Shown in pieces: positions 20,368 to 26,334 of a stretch of DNA of 26,334 bases. The notes beneath the pieces were generated by a model. That model was given only the letters and a program-made list of their open reading frames with translations, was not told the DNA's origin and ran no database searches. The first letter of the stretch is position 1. Every line of letters starts with the position of its first letter. Location of the stretch: assembly GCA_937926325.1 (NCBI GenBank), contig CALAZQ010000047.1, forward strand, positions 1 through 26,334, written 5' to 3'. Source of the DNA: an uncultured Planctomycetaceae bacterium. Its GTDB lineage: Bacteria > Planctomycetota > Planctomycetia > Pirellulales > UBA1268. A program made the position numbers and the translations under genes.

Positions 20368-21542
20368 CAGTGCGTCACCTGCCGGTACAGGACAGCGAAG
20401 TCGGCGGCGGTGCAGGGCCGCGGGTTGAATCCGCCGGTCCACTGCTCGGCCGCCGCTGCAGCCAACCGATCGATGTCGAGCGTTTCGGGGCTGGTGGTGA
20501 GGCAGGGGAGCAGCGAACGGTTCAGCCCGGCCCGCCCCAGCAATGCCTCGAGCCAGTCAGCCAGGCCGGGGGCCGACCTGTCCGGAATGTCTGCGTCGGC
20601 GGCGAGTTCGGCATAGTGGCCGCCGACCACTCCAGCATTGAACCGCACCACCGGCGGCAGCATCAGGCCGACAGCCTGTCCGTGGGCGATGCCATGCGCC
20701 GCCGTCAACGGATTGGCCAGGGCATGGGCCGCCCCGAGCATCGCATTTTCAATCGCCAGCCCGGCCCAGGCGGCTCCGAGTTGCACCCCCTCACGGGCCG
20801 CGAGGTCGCCGCCGTCATTGAGGACCGCCGGCAGATGGCGGGCCAGCAGCCGCCACGCTTCACGAGAAAAAAGCCGCGAGGCCGGGGTGGCGGCCGTACT
20901 GACATGGCTTTCGAGGGCATGGGAGACCGCATCGATTCCAGTCAGGGCCGTGACCCGCGGCGGCTGCGTCAGCGTCAGAAGTGGGTCGAGAATCGCGACC
21001 CGAAAGGCGGCGGCCGGATTCCCACAGGCGAATTTTTCACCAGTTACGGCATCGCTGATGAGGGCGAACGACTGGGTCTCGCTCCCGGTGCCGGCCGTGG
21101 TCGGACAGCCGATTGACGGCAGCAGCGGCAGGTGTGCCGTGCCACGGCCGCGGTAGTCCTGCATCCGGCCACCGCAGCAGAGCAGAAAGTTGATGCCCTT
21201 GGCGCAGTCCATTGAGCTGCCACCTCCCAGGCCGACGATCAGCTCGGGCCGGAAGGCACGGGCGAAAGCGGTGCCCGCCTCAACCTGAGTGGTGGTCGGG
21301 TTTTCCGTGAAGTCGCTGAAGACGGTGGTCTCGCAGCCGGCTGCCGCGAGGGCCTCCAGGCCCGCCTGCGTATGGCCCACATCGATCACGCCAGCATCAC
21401 TGACCACCAGAACTCGCCGGCCACCGAGTTCGCTCGCCGCCTGCCCGAGTTGGGCGATCGTACCGGGCCCGACCAGCAGTCGGGTCGCTGCCCGAAAGCT
21501 GAAGGCTGTCTGTGCCGTCGGCACCGCGACGTCCGTGTCCAT
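20367..21542 (-). CDS. Iron-containing (group III) alcohol dehydrogenase
   Basis: 391 residues, normal family length. The cofactor-binding GGGSSMD (106-112) and PTTAGTGSE (147-155) motifs are present. Four metal ligands fit the FucO pattern: Asp204, His208, His273 and His287, with the same 14-residue spacing between the last two histidines. It should interconvert an alcohol and an aldehyde with NAD(P)H; in this context reduction of the aldehyde made by the neighbour seems likely. The ATG at 21542 starts 4 nt after the stop of the aldehyde-dehydrogenase-like gene, and its stop is shared with the propeller start. The open frame extends 37 codons upstream inside the neighbour and is not real sequence of this protein. 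Confidence 0.93.
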   Translation of the reverse strand: MDTDVAVPTAQTAFSFRAATRLLVGPGTIAQLGQAASELGGRRVLVVSDAGVIDVGHTQAGLEALAAAGCETTVFSDFTENPTTTQVEAGTAFARAFRPELIVGLGGGSSMDCAKGINFLLCCGGRMQDYRGRGTAHLPLLPSIGCPTTAGTGSETQSFALISDAVTGEKFACGNPAAAFRVAILDPLLTLTQPPRVTALTGIDAVSHALESHVSTAATPASRLFSREAWRLLARHLPAVLNDGGDLAAREGVQLGAAWAGLAIENAMLGAAHALANPLTAAHGIAHGQAVGLMLPPVVRFNAGVVGGHYAELAADADIPDRSAPGLADWLEALLGRAGLNRSLLPCLTTSPETLDIDRLAAAAAEQWTGGFNPRPCTAADFAVLYRQVTH

Positions 21543-21546
21543 CGGT

Positions 21547-23010
21547 TCAGCCTGCTGCCGCGCCGGCCGCGAGAGCGCTGCCGCTTGCTGCGGTGATGTC
21601 AGCCAGTTGCAAGGCCCGTGAGCGGTAGAGGAAGTCGATGATGTTGCCCTCATGGGGCTGGAGCCAGTCGAGTTTGATCGTCGGGAGCGGCCCGAGGTTC
21701 AGCCGGTCGATCTGGGTGGAATTGATCAGGCTCTGGCGGAAGGCCTCATCGGCGGTGATGGCCGTGGCCACCAGCGTGGGACCGATCCGGTCGAGCATGG
21801 CCGCCTGCGGGCATTCGACCACGCTGGCAAATGGAAACATGTATTCGGCCCGGGCAATGTCGGGGTCGGGCGAACTACAGTGGGCGATCACCGGCCGCAG
21901 CCAGCCGCACCGCTCGCCCTCGACGAATCGGGGGCCATGGGCGGCGGTCGCGTGGGAGACGCCCGGCTTGTCGAGCAGCCCCTCGATCTGTTCCCAGATC
22001 GCCTTGGCCGCACCGGGGATGGTGAAGGCGGCCAGTGCTGCCTCCGGATCATCCGGTGGCTTCACCTCCAGCGGGCCAAGCCGCTCGGCCAGGGCGTCGG
22101 CGATCTCGCGGGTGTGGCGGCTGGCGTAGATCGCTGAACAGTTGATGCAGCCACGGCCGCTGTTGGCGGCGATGCTGTCGGCCATGACATCGAGATAATC
22201 TTCCCAGCGGTCCACACAGTCGTCGCCGAGTAGAATCTTGGAAAAGCCAGGGCCATGCACCTGGACAGCAGGGTTGCCCCGATACTGCTCGACAGTTTTG
22301 GCCGAACCGAAGATCATGCTGCGTCCACAGCCGGCCAGGATCGCCGAACCGACATCGGTCGGGCCCGGATAGAGGCCGATGGCTTCAGCCGGAATGCCGG
22401 CCTCGATCATCGCCGCCGCCATCCGATAGGGCGTCCAGGGTTCCTGGCCGCCCGGCTTGAGCAGCAGGCCGACCCCGAGGGCGATAACCGGCAGCCAGAG
22501 GGTGTGAACGCCGGGTGAGTTACTCGGCAGCACCAGCCCGAGTACCGGCGACTGGGCCTGATAGCTGACGACCACATCGCGGTGCTCGGTGCCGTACCCC
22601 TTCCAGAGGATTTCGGGCGGCAGGCCCCGGGAGAGGGCATCGAGCATCCGGTCCATGTTTGACAGCACGAAGAGGTTCTTCTTCATGTTGGCCCGGCAGA
22701 GGCTCTCCGGCAGGCCGGTCGTGGCCGACTGCTGCCGCACAAAGTCGTCGGGCGTCTGCGGCACCCCACCCACCTCGACGGTGCCCATTGCATAGAGGTT
22801 GCCGGCGGTCTGCAGCCGTTCAACGATCTCCTCCGGGTCAAACTTCAGCAATGCCTGCCGGGCCTGGGCGGCCTTGCGGAGATCGCGGCCGACGATCGCC
22901 CCACCCACCTGGCTGACCTCGGCCACCGGTTCGCCCGTCAGGAAATGAACCAGTCGGTTGCGTTCGAGCGACTCGTACGGCTTCCCGAAGCGAAAGGCGG
23001 TGAGGTGCAT
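21547..23010 (-). CDS. Aldehyde dehydrogenase-superfamily protein, probable acylating (acyl-reducing) type
   Basis: 487 residues with the aldehyde dehydrogenase fold. The cofactor-side motif PSNSPG (162-167) and LLLKPGGQEP (182-191, Lys185) are in place. The nucleophile is most likely Cys288 in SGRGCINC, with Cys291 nearby. The general-base motif ELGGK of hydrolytic enzymes is replaced by VHGPGFSK (251-258). A Gly-Pro-Gly here is what CoA-acylating dehydrogenases show, so the acyl-enzyme is probably not hydrolysed. This points to reduction of an activated acyl group to an aldehyde, as LuxC does, rather than aldehyde oxidation. It is directly followed by the alcohol dehydrogenase. AAGGA lies 7 nt before the ATG. 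A 123-nt gap precedes it, with no gene. Confidence 0.82.
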   Translation of the reverse strand: MHLTAFRFGKPYESLERNRLVHFLTGEPVAEVSQVGGAIVGRDLRKAAQARQALLKFDPEEIVERLQTAGNLYAMGTVEVGGVPQTPDDFVRQQSATTGLPESLCRANMKKNLFVLSNMDRMLDALSRGLPPEILWKGYGTEHRDVVVSYQAQSPVLGLVLPSNSPGVHTLWLPVIALGVGLLLKPGGQEPWTPYRMAAAMIEAGIPAEAIGLYPGPTDVGSAILAGCGRSMIFGSAKTVEQYRGNPAVQVHGPGFSKILLGDDCVDRWEDYLDVMADSIAANSGRGCINCSAIYASRHTREIADALAERLGPLEVKPPDDPEAALAAFTIPGAAKAIWEQIEGLLDKPGVSHATAAHGPRFVEGERCGWLRPVIAHCSSPDPDIARAEYMFPFASVVECPQAAMLDRIGPTLVATAITADEAFRQSLINSTQIDRLNLGPLPTIKLDWLQPHEGNIIDFLYRSRALQLADITAASGSALAAGAAAG

Positions 23011-23133
23011 GATGAGTCCTTCGTTTCCTACAGGGAGTAATGTCGGTCACAACTGGATTTTACGAACTCCACCGAGAATCGAGCCGGAGCGACTGATGAT
23101 GACGCCTGATTTGCTTTGATCGCGAACGGCCAC

Positions 23134-24264
23134 TCAGTAGACACCGACGGTTGTGGCGGTGGCCAGTTTGTGAAAGGGCCGGACGCCGCTGACACCGTCC
23201 CAGGGATATTTGACGTAGGGCCGCTCCCGCTCGCCCTCATCCCGCTCGAGGAAGCCCGGCACAAAAGTCTCTTTGGTCAGTGTGGTCAGTTTGACCCGGC
23301 CCGTGCCGCCGTAGGGCACCACGCTGTTGGTGTCGTCAAAATCGACCAGTTCAATCACCGCTCGGGGCTGCGGGGCGTAGTAGGCGATGGTGTACCCATC
23401 TGCAGGGACGACCGGCCGTGAGGCGGCCAGCCCCATCAGGGTGTTGCCGTAGGTCGGGGTCATATACGCCCCGTCAAGCAGTTCCTCGACCGCAAAGCGG
23501 GTCCACTGCGGGGTGAACTCGGTGCCGCCGGAGAAGATCCCGGTAATGCCCACCTCACGGATCGTCGTCCCCTTTTTCTCGAGGGCGAGTGCGAGGGCTT
23601 CAAGCAGCTTCGGCGTTGTGAACATGCAGCGGATGTCGTGGCCAGCCTCGAGAATCGTGATGGCCTGATCGATGCAGTGCTGCTTGTAGGCCTCGAGATG
23701 CTCCATCCAGCCTTTCTGGATCAGCTTGATTACCCACCGCGGGTCGAGGTCGATGCAGAAGCAGATGCCACCGCGGTATTGGGCCAGATGTTCGATCGAC
23801 AGCCGCAGCCGGCGGGGCCCGGAGGGGCCGAGCATCAGCCAGTTGGCTCCCTTGGGAAAATACTCTTCCGGCAGGGTCGCACTGAACTCTTCATAGTCAG
23901 TGCGGAAGTCCCGGAGGTTCACCCGCGACTTCGGCGTGCCGGTCGTGCCCCCGGTCTCGAAGACATAGGCGGGCTGGCCGGCAAAGCCCTTGGGAATCCA
24001 GCGGGTCACCGGGCCGCCCCGCAGCCACTCATCTTCGAAGGGGGGAAACTTCTTCAGGTCGTCGAAGCACCGCACCTCCGTGAGCGGGTCGAAAGGAAGC
24101 GACTCGGCATACTGCAGCCAGAAGGGTGAGCCGGTCGAGGGATGAAAATGCCAGGCCATCATTTCGACGGTGTGGGCGTCGAGTTTTTCCCGGCTGCGGG
24201 CGATGCTCTGCTCATCAGCCAGCTCGAAGACGGCTGGTTGTTCAGTGGCTGTCTCAGTGGTCAT
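23134..24264 (-). CDS. LuxE/PaaK-like adenylate-forming enzyme (acyl-activating)
   Basis: 376 residues, about the length of LuxE and shorter than typical acyl-CoA ligases. The phosphate-binding loop is TGGTTGTPKS (104-113). GIFSGGTEF (242-250) and TYGNT (271-275) mark the adenylate-binding region, and GGTGRVKL (319-326) with RDEGE (341-345) follows. The mobile C-terminal domain with the catalytic lysine seems reduced or absent. There is no cysteine in the last 150 residues, so the acyl-Cys site near the end of LuxE is not conserved. It should convert a carboxylic acid and ATP to an acyl-adenylate for the reductase next door. The substrate is unknown, and a phenylacetate-CoA ligase relative is an alternative reading. 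GGAG lies 9 nt before the ATG. Confidence 0.78.
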   Translation of the reverse strand: MTTETATEQPAVFELADEQSIARSREKLDAHTVEMMAWHFHPSTGSPFWLQYAESLPFDPLTEVRCFDDLKKFPPFEDEWLRGGPVTRWIPKGFAGQPAYVFETGGTTGTPKSRVNLRDFRTDYEEFSATLPEEYFPKGANWLMLGPSGPRRLRLSIEHLAQYRGGICFCIDLDPRWVIKLIQKGWMEHLEAYKQHCIDQAITILEAGHDIRCMFTTPKLLEALALALEKKGTTIREVGITGIFSGGTEFTPQWTRFAVEELLDGAYMTPTYGNTLMGLAASRPVVPADGYTIAYYAPQPRAVIELVDFDDTNSVVPYGGTGRVKLTTLTKETFVPGFLERDEGERERPYVKYPWDGVSGVRPFHKLATATTVGVY

Positions 24265-24353
24265 GGGGGATGGCTCCGGCGAGAAGGGCGGCTAAAAGAA
24301 GAAGAGCGGAGAGGGAGTGTCTGTCCAGTGGTAGCCCGCAGCGAGAGTGCCGG

Positions 24354-24824
24354 CTAGCTGCTGGCCGGTTTTTCATCTGGCATCGCCAGCTGGCTGAGCA
24401 ACTGCATGACCCCGTTGAAGTGGGCCAGCCGGGGACCGTACCGGTCGATGAACTCGCCCAGAGCATAGTCGCTGTCGGCGAAGTCTTCGGCGTTTTCCGC
24501 CGCTTCCTCGGCCAGCCCCGTGAGAAACTCGGTGTGCACCTGCGAGAGGCTTTCGGCAGCCCGGCGGCAGGCGCGGGCCACGGCCGGGTTGTTCTCTCGC
24601 CAGGCTTTCAGTTCGGCTGCTCGCTGCCGCTGCTGGAGCGACACGTGCTTGAGCACCTCGCCGAGGATGTCGCAGGAACGCTTCTGGACAGCCAGCATCT
24701 CGCGGAGCAGAGCTGCCATCTCACGATCGCCAGTGACGCCCGCTGTGGTCGGCAGCGGGGTGGAGGAGGGCTCAGTGGTCGACGTAATGTCGATCTGGGT
24801 GCAGTGGGGCGGAAGGTCGGGCAT
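24354..24824 (-). CDS. Helical protein of unknown function at the head of the LuxE-like block
   Basis: 156 residues from the ATG at 24824. The first 30 residues are Thr/Ser/Pro-rich and probably disordered. The rest is predicted helical with heptad-like spacing, including LLREMLAVQKRSCDILGEVL, ELKAWRENNPAVARACRRA and a conserved-looking ENAEDFADSDYALGEFIDRYGPRLAHFNG segment, here named by parts only. No signal peptide or membrane segment is seen. It is probably cytoplasmic and could be an adaptor or acyl-carrier-like partner, but that is a guess; there is no DSL motif for phosphopantetheine. The gene lies 89 nt before the LuxE-like gene on the same strand. No clear ribosome binding site was found, and a TTG start at 24884 is possible. 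Confidence 0.7.
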   Translation of the reverse strand: MPDLPPHCTQIDITSTTEPSSTPLPTTAGVTGDREMAALLREMLAVQKRSCDILGEVLKHVSLQQRQRAAELKAWRENNPAVARACRRAAESLSQVHTEFLTGLAEEAAENAEDFADSDYALGEFIDRYGPRLAHFNGVMQLLSQLAMPDEKPASS

Positions 24825-24956
24825 GAGCTGGTGGTAAAAGGAGGAGACGGTACGGCGGTTGTTCCCACCGCGTTCCTCCCCCAACTGTACCGGTAGTCGG
24901 GCTCCCGTCCAAGGAACAGCCGCCGCAGACCCGGCGCAATCGCTACAGCCCGAACC

Positions 24957-25010
24957 GGCACCGGTGAGTCGGTAGACGGTATTCGCGGTGGTTCAAGAGT
25001 CACCGGTGTC
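24957..25010. repeat. 14-bp inverted repeat in the divergent control region
   Basis: Arms GGCACCGGTGAGTC (24957-24970) and GAGTCACCGGTGTC (24997-25010) pair over 14 positions with one G-T pair and one mismatch, around a 26-nt loop. Each arm contains the palindrome CACCGGTG; the two centres are 42 bp apart, about four helical turns. It lies between two divergent genes and 75 nt before the plus-strand start. It could be a twin operator or an RNA hairpin. Confidence 0.5.
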
Positions 25011-25085
25011 TGCCCGATGGATGGATGCGGTGGGCACCGATGCCAATGGGGCAGGCGGCGGCGCAGACTCTTCAGGAAATGCTCA

Positions 25086-25607
25086 ATGGGGAATGGCTTG
25101 GAATTGTCCGGCAATGTGGCGTTTGGTTTTCTGACGGTCTGCGATGCGGCAGCCGCCGGCACCTTCGGCGGCTATCTCTTGGTTGACTTGTCGGGGCGGC
25201 CGCTGGAGTTCCACTGCACGGCACCGGTGCGGGTGACCCGGGCCCAGGAGATTCTCTATGGCGCGACCCTCACCCGGCAGCTCCACGGCGAACAGATTGG
25301 TGGGCCGCTGCTCAAGGCAGCAACGATCAAGCCCGAGGCGGTGCTGACCGACCGGGAGTCGCTGCTGCATGCCCGCCCACATGCCCCCAGCCCCGTGGTG
25401 GTGGTGCGGCCCGGTTCGCAGGCGATCACCGACGGGGAGGCCGGCGAGCTGCGATTGGGTGGCTTCACCGTGCAGCCCCACAGCGATGATGCCGGCCAGT
25501 GGGAAAGGCTGCGGGAACAGCTGACGGCCCTAACCGCCAGCATCGAACTGGTCGAGCCGTTTGAACGAATTCAGGCCGCCATCGAGGAGGCACAGCGGCA
25601 CTCGTGA
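25086..25607 (+). CDS. Protein of unknown function coupled to a SNF2-family ATPase
   Basis: 173 residues from the ATG at 25086, which has AGGAA about 8 nt upstream. The sequence looks like a compact alpha/beta domain. It has an N-terminal GNVAFGFLTVCDAAAAGTFG stretch, then strands around GYLLVDLSGRPLEFHCTA and a segment VRVTRAQEILYGATL. A second half contains VVVVRPG and a helical C-terminus. I recognise no family and see no signal peptide. The CDA/EFHC residues might bind a metal, which is speculation. Its stop overlaps the ATG of the ATPase gene by one base (TGATG), a sign of coupled translation and probably a shared function. It is divergent from the LuxE-like block. Confidence 0.75.
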   Translation: MGNGLELSGNVAFGFLTVCDAAAAGTFGGYLLVDLSGRPLEFHCTAPVRVTRAQEILYGATLTRQLHGEQIGGPLLKAATIKPEAVLTDRESLLHARPHAPSPVVVVRPGSQAITDGEAGELRLGGFTVQPHSDDAGQWERLREQLTALTASIELVEPFERIQAAIEEAQRHS

Positions 25608-26334
25608 TGCCAGACCCTGTCCTTGCCACTACCACGAAGCCGCTGCTTGCGCTGCCCTCGGCTCAGGTGGCGTCGGTGACGCAGCCGGCCCTGCCGGTTG
25701 CCCAGACGCTGCGGCTGCCGGTTGCCTTGCTCGAGAGCACCGTGGTGTCGGTGCCGTTACTGGCAAAACCAACAACGATCTTCAGCCACCGCTTTGGTGG
25801 CAGCGACCAGCCTGCAGTTTTGCCACGCGATCGGTCAGACGCTGGCAGCGGCCTGCCAGCCGGCCGGCCGGCGTCAACGCGGCGGACTCGGGTTCAGCCG
25901 CCGCAGGATGTCGTCAAGCTTTCCGAGCGGCTCTTCTATCTGCTCCAGCCCGACCTTGAGACGCTGCTGGCCGGCTGCCGGATCGGTTTTCCGCACGAGC
26001 CCTTTCCCTTTCAGCTCGATGGCATGGCCTTTCTGCTGCCCCGCGTCGGCGGCATCCTGGCTGACGAAATGGGCCTGGGGAAATCGATGCAGGCGATCTC
26101 GTCCCTGCGGCTGCTGATCCGTTCAGGACAGGCCCGCCGGGTATTGGTGGTCTGCCCGAAGGGCCTGGTTTCAAACTGGGCCCGGGAGCTGTCGGTCTGG
26201 GCGCCAGAGATTGTGGTGGCCGTCATCGAGGGCAGCCCCGACCGCCGCCGCTGGCAGTGGTCGCTGCCCGATGTGCCGGTGAAGATCGCCAACTACGAGT
26301 CGGTGGTGCGGGATCGCGACCTGGTCGCCGAACT
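25607..26334 (+). CDS. SNF2-family DEAD/DEAH-box ATPase/helicase (3' end outside window)
   Basis: Only the first 242 residues are present. The N-terminal 125 residues have no recognised domain; about 75-100 is rich in Pro, Arg and Gly and probably a linker. The SNF2 motor starts with FPFQLDGMAFL (133-143), the Q-like region. Walker A is DEMGLGKS (153-160, Lys159), with Ser in place of the usual Thr. VVCPKGLVSNW (181-191) is motif Ia, and ANYESV is a typical following strand. Such ATPases move DNA or remodel protein-DNA complexes; in bacteria roles range from transcription recycling to defence. Nothing nearby indicates a defence role. It is translationally coupled to the upstream unknown gene. 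Confidence 0.88.
   Translation, partial: MPDPVLATTTKPLLALPSAQVASVTQPALPVAQTLRLPVALLESTVVSVPLLAKPTTIFSHRFGGSDQPAVLPRDRSDAGSGLPAGRPASTRRTRVQPPQDVVKLSERLFYLLQPDLETLLAGCRIGFPHEPFPFQLDGMAFLLPRVGGILADEMGLGKSMQAISSLRLLIRSGQARRVLVVCPKGLVSNWARELSVWAPEIVVAVIEGSPDRRRWQWSLPDVPVKIANYESVVRDRDLVAE

Noticed and set aside
19093..24824. A bioluminescence (lux) operon
   Set aside because: There is no luciferase (LuxA/LuxB) or acyl transferase (LuxD), and the LuxE acyl-cysteine near the C-terminus is missing.
24988..25008. tRNA-like GGTTCAA in the divergent region
   Set aside because: No acceptor stem, D-arm or anticodon arm can be built around it.
25086..26334. Phage-defence system around the SNF2 ATPase
   Set aside because: No methylase, nuclease, phospholipase-D-like or other known defence gene is in view; SNF2 alone is not evidence of defence.

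Overview
The window is high-GC bacterial chromosome, densely packed with genes that often overlap by a few bases. The gene set points to a planctomycete, most likely near the Pirellulales. The clues are an unusually long SecA with two extra segments, a eukaryote-type UDP-sugar pyrophosphorylase, a secreted sulfatase, a Kdo transferase, and several proteins with no recognised family. This placement is an inference from family content; there is no rRNA gene in the window.

Left part (1-12333), all on the minus strand: secA, waaA (Kdo transferase), metK, a four-helix membrane protein, a 36-residue single-helix microprotein, a UAP1-like pyrophosphorylase, a mannose-1-phosphate guanylyltransferase, an exported alpha/beta hydrolase, yqgF and an SDR-type epimerase cut by the window edge. 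Many junctions overlap or lie within 3 nt, so most of this run is probably cotranscribed. Its theme is envelope building: export, lipid A-Kdo and nucleotide sugars, with housekeeping genes mixed in.

Middle (12334-20367): a divergent promoter region, then a secreted formylglycine sulfatase and a PhnP-like metallo-beta-lactamase-fold hydrolase on the plus strand. These converge on a nucleoside hydrolase. A second divergent region leads to an orphan trpD, which converges on an HtrA-type protease preceded by a DksA/TraR-type zinc-finger protein.

Right part (19093-24824), minus strand: the most interesting block. In transcription order it holds a small helical protein of unknown function, a LuxE/PaaK-like adenylating enzyme, an aldehyde-dehydrogenase-fold enzyme with features of an acylating reductase, an iron-dependent alcohol dehydrogenase, and an exported eight-repeat PQQ-like beta-propeller translationally coupled to that dehydrogenase. 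Together they read as a carboxylate-to-aldehyde-to-alcohol module resembling the LuxE/LuxC fatty acid reductase but without luciferase.

Right edge (24825-26334): a divergent control region with a long inverted repeat, then a 173-residue protein of unknown function coupled to a SNF2-family ATPase that runs off the window. I recognised no tRNA, rRNA, CRISPR array, insertion sequence or prophage gene.
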